From Flavobacteriales bacterium (GTDB taxonomy: Bacteria > Bacteroidota > Bacteroidia > Flavobacteriales_F > PHOS-HE28): a stretch of 64,000 bases of DNA. The stretch lies in contig CP064979.1 in NCBI GenBank assembly GCA_016699575.1, forward strand, positions 248,001 to 312,000, in the 5' to 3' direction. This document shows, piece by piece, positions 8,398 to 15,963 of this stretch. Numbering within the stretch: position 1 is the first letter of the stretch; each line of letters starts with the position of its first letter. A program made the position numbers and the translations under genes. Below the pieces are notes generated by a model. That model was given only the letters and a program-made list of their open reading frames with translations. It ran no database searches and was not told the DNA's origin.

Positions 8398-8901
8398 ATG
8401 ACGGCCGGGAAGACCATCGTACTGGACCACGAGCGTGTGCAACGAAAACTCGCGCGCATTGCCCATCAACTGCACGAAGAGCATCACGGCGAGAAACGCA
8501 TTGTGCTCATCGGCATCGCGCCGCGCGGCATTCAACTGGCAGAGCGCTTGGCAAGCCTGCTGAAGGAGATCTCACCGCTTGATGCTGTGGTGATGGCACT
8601 GCACCTGGACAAGGACGACCCGATGAACAAGCCGTTCGAACTGAAAGGCGATGCCGGGCAACTGAAGAAAACGACCGTGGTGCTCGTGGACGATGTGCTG
8701 GAAAGCGGCCGAACGTTGATGCATGCTGCTGCCCAGCTCGTCAAGCACCCCTTGAAGCGCCTGACGACCGTGGTGCTAGTGGACCGGCGCCACCGCACCT
8801 TCCCTATCCGCGCCGACATCGTGGGGCTCACGCTAAGCACCACGCTGCAAGAGCGGATACACGTAGAACTCGGCAAACGGGACGCCGTCTACCTGGCCTG
8901 A
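8398..8901 (+). CDS. Phosphoribosyltransferase, PyrR-like
   Basis: 167 aa. A type I phosphoribosyltransferase fold with the PRPP-binding loop VVLVDDVLESGRTL at about residues 97-110. Also visible are IGIAPRGIQLAERLA (pyrophosphate loop region) and a C-terminal LVDRRHRTFPIRADIVG hood typical of PyrR. PyrR proteins are bifunctional: uracil phosphoribosyltransferase and regulator of pyr mRNA. No attenuator or pyr operon is adjacent here (pyrG is 33 kb away), so the regulatory role is unproven. Its 3' end overlaps the convergent aroK by 13 bp. Confidence 0.85.
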   Translation: MTAGKTIVLDHERVQRKLARIAHQLHEEHHGEKRIVLIGIAPRGIQLAERLASLLKEISPLDAVVMALHLDKDDPMNKPFELKGDAGQLKKTTVVLVDDVLESGRTLMHAAAQLVKHPLKRLTTVVLVDRRHRTFPIRADIVGLTLSTTLQERIHVELGKRDAVYLA

Positions 8902-9410
8902 CCGATCGCGTTAGCGATGGCCTGCACCACAACGGTTGGCGGGCCATCGGCCGGGACGGAAGCGTGCGCACGTCGGTAGATCGGCAAGCGCTCGCCAAGG
9001 AGTTGCCGAACCCTTCCCTCAAGTTCCTCCCCCTTCAGGCCAAGCAGCAATGGGCGGTCGCCGCCGCTACACGCAATGCGCTGTTGGAGTACCCGTTCTT
9101 GGACGTCGAGGAACACCACCGTGCCGAAGGTGAGCATAGCCTCCATATTGGCCTCATCCAGCGGGGTTCCGCCGCCAGTGGAGATCACCACATCGCGATC
9201 CTCGATCACATCCAGCAGCACTTCGCGCTCCAGTTCCCGGAAGGCCGCTTCGCCCTGCTTGGCGAAGAAGGGCTGCAACGGTCCCACCCGCTCCTCAATG
9301 CGCCGATCAATGTCGATGTGCCGAACACCCAGGTGCTGTGCGAGTTCCCGCCCGACGCGTGTCTTTCCGCTGCACATGAAACCGATGAGGAAGATGGGCG
9401 CCTGCGGCAT
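8889..9410 (-). CDS. aroK: Shikimate kinase
   Basis: 173 aa, standard length. It phosphorylates shikimate at the 3-OH using ATP (chorismate pathway, cytoplasm). Motifs: Walker A GFMCSGKTRVG, the shikimate-binding aspartate in HIDIDRRIEER, the GGG motif in ISTGGGTP, a lid arginine in the GGDRPLL region, and RLPIYRRAHASV near the end. A TAACATTG box directly before its start suggests a leaderless mRNA. It is divergent from the GNAT-like gene at 9460. Confidence 0.93.
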   Translation of the reverse strand: MPQAPIFLIGFMCSGKTRVGRELAQHLGVRHIDIDRRIEERVGPLQPFFAKQGEAAFRELEREVLLDVIEDRDVVISTGGGTPLDEANMEAMLTFGTVVFLDVQERVLQQRIACSGGDRPLLLGLKGEELEGRVRQLLGERLPIYRRAHASVPADGPPTVVVQAIANAIGQAR

Positions 9411-9431
9411 GCGCCAATGTTAGCGAGCAAG

Positions 9432-9439
9432 CATCTTTG
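9432..9439 (+). promoter_or_regulatory. CATCTTTG promoter-like box
   Basis: CATCTTTG followed by CGGC, 20 bp before ATG 9460; one base from TAnnTTTG. Confidence 0.45.
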
Positions 9440-9459
9440 CGGCACAGCCCAAGAGCCGC

Positions 9460-10653
9460 ATGCAACTGAAGGAAGTCACCGACCGCCGCACGGAGAAGGA
9501 CTGGATGGACCTACCGTGGTCCATCTACGCCAACGACAAGAACTGGATCCCGCACCTGCGCCAGGACATCGCCAAGGTGTTCGATCCAGAGAAGAACAAG
9601 CTGCTGCGCCCGCATCCCGAGACAGGCAAGAAAGGTGAAGCTGCCCGATGGGTACTCTATGATCACCAAGGCAAGGCCGTCGGTCGCGTAGCTGCCTTCA
9701 TCAACCCAGAGACAGCCCACCAGGAAGACCAACCTACGGGCGGCATGGGCTTCTTCGAGTGCATCGATGATCAGAACGCCGCGAACATGCTCTTCGATAC
9801 CTGCCGCGAATGGCTGAAGGCACGGGGCATGGAAGCCATGGACGGCCCCATCAATCTCGGCGACAAGAACCTCTTCTGGGGCCTGCTCATCGAGAACTTC
9901 CATGACATGCCGGTATACGGCAACAACTACAACCCGGAGTACTACGTGAAGCTCTTCAGCACGTACGGGTTCCAGTTGTACTTCAAGCAGCTCTTCTACA
10001 AGCGGAGCGTTCGCGTGCGGGCGCAACCCATCTTCCACCGCAAGTACCAGCAGTTGATGCGCGACCCCGACTTCAAGGTGCGCAACGCGGTGGGTTGCAG
10101 CATCGAGAAGATCGCTGAGGACTTCAGGACCGTGTACAACGCGGCATGGGTGGACCACGAGAACTTCAAGCCCATGAAGCCGGAGGCCGCGCTGAAGATC
10201 ATGAAGGCCATGAAGCCTGCCATGGACAAGCGCATCATGCTCTTCATTGATTACAAGGGGAAGGCCGTGGGCTTCTACCTGAGCCTCCCGGAACTCAACG
10301 AGATCTTCCGGTATGTGAACGGCAACATGAACCTTATCGGCAAGCTCAAGTTCCTCTACCACAAATGGAAGGGTACCGTACGCAACATGACCGGCATCGT
10401 CTTCGGCGTTGCCAAGGAGTGGCAGGGCAAAGGCATGGAAGGTGCACTCATCGTGTATGCCGAATCGCAAGTGACGGACAAGGGCATTTACGACGATACC
10501 ATCATGACCTGGATAGGCGACTTCAATCCGCGCATGATCAAGATGTGCGAAACACTGGGCGCCGAGAACTACCGCAACCTGGCCACCTATCGTTACCTCT
10601 TCGACCGGACGAAGCCCTTCGAGCGCAAGCCCATCATGGAAAGGAAGGATTGA
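9460..10653 (+). CDS. GNAT-fold-like conserved hypothetical protein
   Basis: 397 aa, cytoplasmic, no signal peptide or membrane segment. The N-terminal third (DLPWSIYANDKNWIPHLRQD, then GRVAAFINPETAH, then FFECIDDQNAANMLFDTCREWL) resembles a degenerate GNAT N-acyltransferase core, and a second half (FGVAKEWQGKGMEGALIVYAE) resembles the acyl-CoA-binding signature of a second GNAT repeat. This matches a widespread Bacteroidota family of unknown substrate. It precedes tRNA-Lys by 60 bp, but that tRNA has its own promoter. Confidence 0.75.
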   Translation: MQLKEVTDRRTEKDWMDLPWSIYANDKNWIPHLRQDIAKVFDPEKNKLLRPHPETGKKGEAARWVLYDHQGKAVGRVAAFINPETAHQEDQPTGGMGFFECIDDQNAANMLFDTCREWLKARGMEAMDGPINLGDKNLFWGLLIENFHDMPVYGNNYNPEYYVKLFSTYGFQLYFKQLFYKRSVRVRAQPIFHRKYQQLMRDPDFKVRNAVGCSIEKIAEDFRTVYNAAWVDHENFKPMKPEAALKIMKAMKPAMDKRIMLFIDYKGKAVGFYLSLPELNEIFRYVNGNMNLIGKLKFLYHKWKGTVRNMTGIVFGVAKEWQGKGMEGALIVYAESQVTDKGIYDDTIMTWIGDFNPRMIKMCETLGAENYRNLATYRYLFDRTKPFERKPIMERKD

Positions 10654-10677
10654 AAGTTGCAGGTTCAAGTGCGCGGC

Positions 10678-10685
10678 TATATTTG
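10678..10685 (+). promoter_or_regulatory. TATATTTG promoter of tRNA-Lys
   Basis: Perfect TAnnTTTG followed by CCGCCCCG. The identical box precedes tRNA-Leu and tRNA-His. A small perfect hairpin (CCGTTC-GCAA-GAACGG, 10691-10706) lies between it and the tRNA. Confidence 0.8.
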
Positions 10686-10715
10686 CCGCCCCGTTCGCAA
10701 GAACGGTGGTTGGAA

Positions 10716-10788
10716 GATCCTGTAGCTCAGTCGGTAGAGCACGACACTTTTAATGTCGGGGTCCTGGGTTCGAGCCCCAGCGGGATCA
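10716..10788 (+). tRNA. tRNA-Lys (anticodon TTT)
   Basis: The acceptor stem GATCCTG pairs with CGGGATC (one T-G pair), the D-arm contains GTAGCTCAGTCGGTAGAGC, the anticodon loop CTTTTAA sits in the stem CGACA/TGTCG, and the T-arm has GGTTCGAGCCC. The CCA end is not encoded. Confidence 0.97.
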
Positions 10789-10794
10789 CAAAAT

Positions 10795-10827
10795 GAAGCC
10801 TCTCGAAAACGAGAGGCTTCGTTCTTC
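10795..10827 (+). terminator. Rho-independent-type terminator after tRNA-Lys
   Basis: Perfect 11 bp stem GAAGCCTCTCG/CGAGAGGCTTC with an AAAA loop, followed by GTTCTTCC. Confidence 0.85.
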
Positions 10828-10934
10828 CGTGACGTGTCCCGTCGTCCCTTGCAGGCGGTTCAGAACTACCCACAGCTGGGTATGGACGGGGCCTTTGTGC
10901 GGCGATAGGTTCGTCCCGAAGAAAGTCGCACGCC

Positions 10935-11156
10935 ATGTCACGCGTTCCAGCCCAACATGTTCCCCCTGGCAACTGGGCCATCGACTACGTGTGGGCCTTG
11001 TTGGCCATGCAGGAGGAAGCCGAACGCGACCGGCCGGAGGATGAAGGCCCGGACCCGGAGCACCTGCGCAAGCTGGCTTCTGCACGCACGGAACTGCTGA
11101 TGCGGCAGAAGGAACTCCTGAAGAGCGCTGCCAAACAGGGTGCCGGGCGGCACTAG
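10935..11156 (+). CDS. Small hypothetical protein
   Basis: 73 aa, charged and mostly helical (AMQEEAERDRPEDEG, then LRKLASARTELLMRQKELLK), lying between two tRNA genes. No signal peptide and no recognised domain. The composition is more protein-like than the opposite-strand frame, but there is no clear promoter box or ribosome-binding site, so expression is uncertain. Confidence 0.45.
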   Translation: MSRVPAQHVPPGNWAIDYVWALLAMQEEAERDRPEDEGPDPEHLRKLASARTELLMRQKELLKSAAKQGAGRH

Positions 11157-11179
11157 CGATCCCCATATGCAGCGGCCTC

Positions 11180-11187
11180 TATATTTG
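11180..11187 (+). promoter_or_regulatory. TATATTTG promoter of tRNA-Leu
   Basis: Perfect TAnnTTTG followed by CCGCCCCTTC, 28 bp before the mature tRNA. Same box and spacing class as tRNA-His. Confidence 0.8.
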
Positions 11188-11214
11188 CCGCCCCTTCAAT
11201 GGAACGCATCCCCT

Positions 11215-11298
11215 GCCCAGGTGGTGAAATTGGTAGACACGCTACTTTGAGGGGGTAGTGGCCGAAAGGCTGTGCTGGTTCGAGTCCAGTCCTGGGCA
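11215..11298 (+). tRNA. tRNA-Leu (anticodon GAG), integration target of the island
   Basis: 84 nt. The acceptor GCCCAGG pairs with CCTGGGC; the anticodon stem CTACT/GGTAG has the loop TTGAGGG (anticodon GAG); a class II variable arm (TGGCCGAAAGGCTG) and the T-arm GGTTCGAGTCC follow. Its 3' half is repeated 21.5 kb downstream at 32717-32758, so this copy is the intact tRNA retained at the left end of the island. Confidence 0.96.
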
Positions 11299-11299
11299 C
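11258..11299 (+). repeat. attL: 42 bp direct repeat inside tRNA-Leu
   Basis: Identical base for base to 32717-32758. It covers the end of the anticodon stem, the variable arm, T-arm, acceptor stem and one base beyond. Sequences diverge immediately outside on both sides. Confidence 0.95.
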
Positions 11300-11305
11300 C
11301 CATGA

Positions 11306-11329
11306 ACGGAGACCTTTTGGTCTCCGTTT
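11306..11329 (+). terminator. Terminator after tRNA-Leu, supplied by the island
   Basis: Perfect 9 bp stem ACGGAGACC/GGTCTCCGT with a TTTT loop. It lies just inside attL, so it belongs to the element, which thereby restores a terminator to the tRNA. Confidence 0.85.
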
Positions 11330-11403
11330 CCTTTGGTGCCCTACGGTACCAAGGTGTTCCAGAGGTTCAGGGGTTCCGATCCCAGATCCCGAAAAAAGAC
11401 GGA

Positions 11404-11423
11404 GGGGAGAATTAGGGGAGAAT
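11404..11423 (+). repeat. Paired GGGGAGAAT, putative left arm-type recombinase sites
   Basis: Two copies of GGGGAGAAT with 11 bp period, about 105 bp inside attL. The same pair with the same period lies about 165 bp inside attR (near 32534-32553). A single further copy lies at about 13102. Confidence 0.6.
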
Positions 11424-11556
11424 GGTTTCGACAGGCAACAACCTGTCAGACAGGCGCTCAACCTTGTCAGGATCGTGTGTTGGTCGTGGCTTGGGCAAGG
11501 TTCTTGGAATCCTGCCCGAAGAAGGCCACGCACATTTATTTCCACCACCCCAACTC

Positions 11557-12399
11557 GTGAAGAAGCTCCTTCGCACCGCAAGGAAGGTCAGGCGTGAGTT
11601 GAACCTCCTCTTGGGTCTATTCCTTGCGCTCTACCTGATCACCGAGTTCGGGTTGAGGCGTCTGCCGCCCTTCATGGGGTGGGCAGACGCCTATCGCGTT
11701 GCAGACCTCACCTCGAACCTCTGCTTGGCCTACGTCGGCTCGTGGATCTTCTTCTTCGTTGCCGACCACTTCGACAAGATCGAAGGCGAGGAAACGATGT
11801 CCACGTACATCGAGAGGCATCTGTACACCATCCTTGAGGGCTACTTCATGCTATCGTTCAGGATGGCGAAGTTCCCGATCGGTGATGGCGGCGAGGCCCG
11901 CAGCCTCTTCAGGTCGCAAGCCTTCCATTCTGAACCGTTCCAGCCGCTGGACGAGGGTGGTCCGTTCAAGGACGAGTTCAGAGGACTACTGGCGGATATC
12001 CACGCCGAGTTCGAGCGGTCCATGGAGGCTGTCGAGGCATTGCTGACTTTCAAGGAGTACTTGGACAGCCGCACAATTCGCCTCCTGCTGGAGATAAAGG
12101 CACGCATGAGGTATCCGATGTCTCACATCGAGAGTCTGGACGACAGCGCCCTCATTCTGAAAAGAGGCGTGATGGGGTACGCTCGACTGCAACACTTCCC
12201 GACCAAACTGGGTCTACTCGCGGATTGGGTGCGCTATAGCGAAGCCATCAAAGACCTCTTTGAGCAGGTCAGCAAATTGAAAGCCCGTGGGCAGAATGAG
12301 CGCATGACCGTCCTGCTTGATCGCATGAAGGACTTCTCTGGGTGGTGCGAGCAAATGGAGTCTCCTAACTCTGGCCATTCGAGCGCTGGCCCCACCTAG
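11557..12399 (+). CDS. Membrane protein of unknown function (island)
   Basis: About 280 aa from GTG 11557, where the reading becomes MKKLLRTARKVRRELN. The in-frame ATG at 11422 would add a 45-residue N-terminus lacking normal protein character. Two transmembrane segments (LLLGLFLALYLITEFGL and LCLAYVGSWIFFFVADHF) are followed by a long soluble helical domain of about 200 residues (EYLDSRTIRLLLEIKARMRYP, then LFEQVSKLKARGQNE). No family recognised. It is the first gene inside attL, and a 2-TM plus helical layout fits a membrane effector, but that is speculation. Confidence 0.65.
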   Translation: MKKLLRTARKVRRELNLLLGLFLALYLITEFGLRRLPPFMGWADAYRVADLTSNLCLAYVGSWIFFFVADHFDKIEGEETMSTYIERHLYTILEGYFMLSFRMAKFPIGDGGEARSLFRSQAFHSEPFQPLDEGGPFKDEFRGLLADIHAEFERSMEAVEALLTFKEYLDSRTIRLLLEIKARMRYPMSHIESLDDSALILKRGVMGYARLQHFPTKLGLLADWVRYSEAIKDLFEQVSKLKARGQNERMTVLLDRMKDFSGWCEQMESPNSGHSSAGPT

Positions 12400-12446
12400 G
12401 ACTGGCTCGGAGCCCAGCCTACTTTCACACGCCAAGAGCAATAGCC

Positions 12447-13025
12447 ATGGATGCACCGACAACCGCCATCATTTCCTCCTTGATCACGGCTGGAGTGACC
12501 TCCCCTCTCACCATTTGGTTCTTCAAGCGTTGGCTGGAAAAGAAGGATGCTCGGGAATTGGCCCAGTACAAGACTCAACTTGCTATCGAACAGGATCAGC
12601 GACAAGCGCAGTTCGTCGCACTTCATTCGCAACGAACCGAGATTATGAACAAGCTCAGCGGCGACTGCTGGGACTTTAGGATCTTCCTGATCAAGCTCAG
12701 CGGTGCGGTCTGGGGCGCTCACCCCAAGAGCTACAAGATGGAAGTAGCGGAAACCGCCATGCCGAAGGTGAACGAGGTCTTCATCTTCTACGCCAAGAAC
12801 AGGATCCACTTCACCGAGGAGGTATGCGACAAGATCGAGGCGCTCATCAATGTCTATCGCGGCCTGATCGACCGCTGCATGCTCTTCGCCTACGACGACA
12901 ACCGTCGCCCGACGCAGGAAGAGTTTGAAGGGTTCTGGTTGACACTGCACAGGGAGGCGATGCAGGCATACCTCGACCTCCAGAATGAGTTCAGGAGGAT
13001 GAACGGCATCGCGGTCGCGGCCTGA
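12447..13025 (+). CDS. Single-pass membrane coiled-coil protein (island)
   Basis: 192 aa. One N-terminal transmembrane helix (IISSLITAGVTSPLTIWFF), then a coiled-coil segment (LEKKDARELAQYKTQLAIEQDQRQAQF is the region; key residues alternate K/E/Q) and a helical bundle (IMNKLSGDCWDFRIFLIKL, then VCDKIEALINVYRGLIDRC). Anchored helical-bundle proteins of this type are common and mostly uncharacterised in bacterial accessory regions. It follows the membrane gene at 11557 by 47 bp on the same strand and is closed by a strong terminator, so the two probably form one transcript. Confidence 0.7.
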   Translation: MDAPTTAIISSLITAGVTSPLTIWFFKRWLEKKDARELAQYKTQLAIEQDQRQAQFVALHSQRTEIMNKLSGDCWDFRIFLIKLSGAVWGAHPKSYKMEVAETAMPKVNEVFIFYAKNRIHFTEEVCDKIEALINVYRGLIDRCMLFAYDDNRRPTQEEFEGFWLTLHREAMQAYLDLQNEFRRMNGIAVAA

Positions 13026-13027
13026 CC

Positions 13028-13062
13028 AAAAGGTCCGAGTCAACCTAGGACTCAAACCTTTT
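13028..13062 (+). terminator. Terminator after the two-gene unit at the island left end
   Basis: AAAAGGT/ACCTTTT outer stem and GAGTC/GACTC inner stem with a 2-base internal mismatch, ending in a T run. It starts 2 bp after the stop at 13025. Confidence 0.8.
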
Positions 13063-13162
13063 CAGCATTGACGGGCATTTCAGGAGGTCAGCGCACCCAC
13101 AGGGGAGAATACGGGCCGAAAACCACTATAGGTGGGGACCCATACGTTCTCCTTACCTGCCC

Positions 13163-13594
13163 ATGGACATGCCTAGTGAATTCCGACCGCGACTTGGCGA
13201 TACGTCCCTCGTCTTCGAGATTGAAGGCAAGGGCAACATCGCGGATCTGAAACGTGGCATTCGACGCTTCATCGCTCTGCATCACCCCGCTGGTGTTGCA
13301 CTGCTGATGACGCAGTCGCTCAATTTCAACTGCATGCACAGTCGAGATCGCTTGGATATGGTCATTATCGTGACTGCCGACACCTCTCTCGCCGATTGCG
13401 TACTCATCGACCTTTACGCCCGCCTGCTCCAGTACAATAGCGCCATCGAAACCGCGCTGGCGAAATACACTGTCACTATCCATGGAGGTTCCGACACACA
13501 AAAGGTGTCCATCCTCTCGATGCACTACTTCTGGCTGTCATCGGCCTTCAGGGAGCAGAAAGGCCGCAGCGGTGAGCGCTTCCATCTTAACTGA
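13163..13594 (+). CDS. Hypothetical protein (island)
   Basis: 143 aa, soluble, mixed alpha/beta character (LVFEIEGKGNIADLKRGIRR, then LDMVIIVTADTSLADCVLIDL, then KYTVTIHGG). No signal peptide, transmembrane helix or recognised motif. Translation could start at ATG 13163 or at the second Met two codons later. It is an orphan between a terminator and the convergent WG/FISUMP gene. Confidence 0.55.
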   Translation: MDMPSEFRPRLGDTSLVFEIEGKGNIADLKRGIRRFIALHHPAGVALLMTQSLNFNCMHSRDRLDMVIIVTADTSLADCVLIDLYARLLQYNSAIETALAKYTVTIHGGSDTQKVSILSMHYFWLSSAFREQKGRSGERFHLN

Positions 13595-13685
13595 GGATTT
13601 CAAGGACAAGTCCCGCCGATAGGAGTCAACGATGTCTAGCGGGGCACATCAGGTTCTTCGACAATGCAGATCGCGTGAACAACTG

Positions 13686-15173
13686 TCAATCCTTGACGCA
13701 ACGTACCGATAGTCCCGAAACCTTTGCACGGTAACTCCGACGCAAGGCTGCACTGTTGTGGTTCAAATCTCGGCACCAAGCGTTCTTCTCACCATAGCTC
13801 TGAGCACTCCACCAGCTTCCGGTGATGCCGAGGTCTACGAAGTCTCCCTCCATCCAGTAGCGGCTGCCGCTAGGAAGGCCTGAAAAGCCACTTTCGTTGG
13901 TGGCACCGGTGTTCGGCCCCTTCCAGTACTTCGTGTCTGTGCTTTTCATCTTGCCACCGGCTCCTTCAAACTGATCGGGATCTAGTCGATCTGCTACACC
14001 GCCCAAACTGGACGTCAGGATGCTCCACTCTAATTCAGTTGGGACGTGCCAACCTGCTGGGCATACATTTCGCGGGTCGCTCACAGTGTACCAGTTGTAC
14101 AACATGCCATAAGGTGCGGCGTTCAACGGATTGTTCTGATAGGTCGTCCAAGCGCCGCTGAGCAGATCACTCCACTGCTCACCATCACTCACGCGCGGAA
14201 TTGGGTCCCCATTTTGGTATTTGGTAGCACGCAGGTTCTGCGCCATCCACTCTTGATCCCCAATCTTGACAGTTGAATAAGCGATGCCTTCGATATCCGT
14301 GACGCTTCCGTGAGACGGTTGTGCGACAGGGAAGAGCGTAGAATCTCCCTCGGTCCCTTCATCACTGAACTCATATTCTCCTTCCAAGTACTCCTCATCC
14401 ACCACTTCACCGTGTTCATTCGAGAACTCGATATTGCCTTGATCGGTGATCCGTAACGCCAGCTCCTGACCATCGGGCCTCTTGACGGCCCAACTGTCTT
14501 TCATCTCGGATAGCCCATACCGGCATGGAACGACGAGTTCGCCCTTCTTGTCAATGAATCCCCACAACTCGTCTGCCCCGTTCCGCAAACGCACTGGTGC
14601 CAACCCTTTCCTGAAACCGCAGAAATCGTAGGTGTCAAACTCGGCCGGAATACGCACTTTCCCTTCTTTGTCGATGAAGCCCCACGACTCCGTGTTGTTG
14701 TTGTCCACAGCGAAAAGCGCTAGGCCCTCGTGAAAATCTCCTGCTCTATAGAGCGTTAGCGGAATAACGACTTTTCCCGAGGGGTCTATGAACCCATTTT
14801 GGAAGACCATCATTCCATTTGCATCGCCCGTTCCAACGCTTGCCAATCCCTCACTGAAACCATTGGCTCTGTCGTAGATGGCGGGAATGACCAATTCCCC
14901 TGTGGCATCAATGAAGCCGTACTTCCCGTGCGGATCCTTCCCCATCTTGATCACCGCACGTCCTTCGCTGAATGGATAGGCATAGTCAAACTGCGGCTCG
15001 ATCACGGTCTGACCGAGGCTATCGACAAAGCCATACTTGCCGCCAACCTCTTTCGGTGAAAGGTGATCCGATCTTTCAACAGATGTAGTAGCGCTGTCAC
15101 TCGACCCACCTCCACATCCGAGGCCGATCAGGAGAACGATTGATAATGTGGTGAGGGAGATCCGACGGCTCAT
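13686..15173 (-). CDS. Lipoprotein with WG repeats and a FISUMP domain
   Basis: 495 aa. The signal peptide ends in the lipobox LIGLGC (Cys about 20). Residues about 40-250 hold WG-type beta repeats (GGKYGFVDSLGQTVIEPQF, HGKYGFIDATGELVIP, SWGFIDKEGKVRIPAEF, LWGFIDKKGELVVP). From about residue 290 comes a Fibrobacter succinogenes major paralogous (FISUMP) domain: VKIGDQEWMAQNLRATKY, YGMLYNWYTV, CPAGWHVPTELEW, SGFSGLPSGSRYW, GSWWSAQ, SVRCVKD. Both modules are surface-associated in Bacteroidota and Fibrobacteres; the combination is a surface lipoprotein of unknown ligand. A TACTTTCA box is upstream. Confidence 0.85.
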   Translation of the reverse strand: MSRRISLTTLSIVLLIGLGCGGGSSDSATTSVERSDHLSPKEVGGKYGFVDSLGQTVIEPQFDYAYPFSEGRAVIKMGKDPHGKYGFIDATGELVIPAIYDRANGFSEGLASVGTGDANGMMVFQNGFIDPSGKVVIPLTLYRAGDFHEGLALFAVDNNNTESWGFIDKEGKVRIPAEFDTYDFCGFRKGLAPVRLRNGADELWGFIDKKGELVVPCRYGLSEMKDSWAVKRPDGQELALRITDQGNIEFSNEHGEVVDEEYLEGEYEFSDEGTEGDSTLFPVAQPSHGSVTDIEGIAYSTVKIGDQEWMAQNLRATKYQNGDPIPRVSDGEQWSDLLSGAWTTYQNNPLNAAPYGMLYNWYTVSDPRNVCPAGWHVPTELEWSILTSSLGGVADRLDPDQFEGAGGKMKSTDTKYWKGPNTGATNESGFSGLPSGSRYWMEGDFVDLGITGSWWSAQSYGEKNAWCRDLNHNSAALRRSYRAKVSGLSVRCVKD

Positions 15174-15205
15174 CTAAACAAGAAGGATTTTGGGTTGCTG
15201 TGCGG

Positions 15206-15213
15206 TGAAAGTA
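15206..15213 (-). promoter_or_regulatory. TACTTTCA promoter-like box
   Basis: On the minus strand, TACTTTCA lies about 32 bp before the lipoprotein start at 15173. Confidence 0.4.
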
Positions 15214-15276
15214 CCTGAAACCGATCCACGATTTCGGACTCGGAGAACCCGTCTCAAGACGCAGATGGACCCACCC

Positions 15277-15963
15277 CTACAGATCCATCCCCGCCCCGTT
15301 CGTCCGCAGCCATTCCTTGCGGTCGCGGTAGTCGGGCATCACCTTGTCCACGGTGCCCCAGAAGGCTTGGGTGTGGTGCTCATGGAGCAGGTGGGCCAGC
15401 TCGTGGACCACGATGTAGTCGAGGATGCGCATGGGTGCCATCAGGCACTTCCAATGGAAGTTGATCTTGTGATCGGCGGAACAGGAAGCCCAGCGGTTCT
15501 TCAACTCCATCACGCGCACGCCGGTGGCCTCTACGCCCATCTTCACTTGGTAGTAGGTCACACGCTTCGGTAGTCGCTCCAAGCCCTTGGCGCGGTAGAA
15601 CTCCTTGAAACGTTCGGGTGCGCTGGCCACCTCATCGGCTCGCAGTCGGAACCAGCCGTCTTTCAACGTCAATGGTTCGCTCTGGCGCTCCACCAGCGTC
15701 AGCCGGTAGGAAGAGCCGAGGTAAAGGAAGCCTTCACCGCTCACGAACTCGCGCTCGACCCGCGTGGCATTGAGGTCCTCCCATTCGGCCAGACCGCGAT
15801 AGATCCACGGCCGCTTGCGCTCCAGCACATGCTGCACCTGTTCATCGGACCACTGGTCAGGTGCCATAACCGAAATGCGGCCGTCGCGCTCGATGTAGAT
15901 GCTCGCTGTCTTTCGCTGGCTGCGGCTGAGGTCGTATTGGATGTCCTTGTAGCGCAAACTCAT
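15277..15963 (-). CDS. SprT/YgjP-type zinc metallopeptidase (DUF45)
   Basis: 228 aa. The zinc motif HELAHLLHEHH (H187, E188, H191, with H197 as probable third ligand) is followed by FWGTVDKVMPDYRDRKEWL, characteristic of YgjP/DUF45. Upstream are the family strands MELKNRWASCSADHKINFHW. It starts inside the hsdR stop (ATGA, 4 bp overlap), so it is translationally coupled. YgjP-type proteases are frequent neighbours of hsdR, but their role there is not known to me; HsdR control or turnover is an inference. Confidence 0.9.
   Translation of the reverse strand: MSLRYKDIQYDLSRSQRKTASIYIERDGRISVMAPDQWSDEQVQHVLERKRPWIYRGLAEWEDLNATRVEREFVSGEGFLYLGSSYRLTLVERQSEPLTLKDGWFRLRADEVASAPERFKEFYRAKGLERLPKRVTYYQVKMGVEATGVRVMELKNRWASCSADHKINFHWKCLMAPMRILDYIVVHELAHLLHEHHTQAFWGTVDKVMPDYRDRKEWLRTNGAGMDL

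Noticed and set aside
9511..10668. Minus-strand frame of 385 codons opposite the GNAT-like gene
   Set aside because: Antisense shadow with His/Val/Glu-rich translation; the plus-strand gene has family features and a promoter-like box.
10365..10796. Plus-strand frame reading through tRNA-Lys
   Set aside because: Its end is the typical spurious translation of a tRNA (VAQSVEHDTF) and it overlaps the GNAT-like gene.
12396..13055. Minus-strand frame of 219 codons on the island
   Set aside because: The plus-strand gene 12447-13025 has a clear transmembrane helix and coiled coil; the antisense reading also crosses a terminator.
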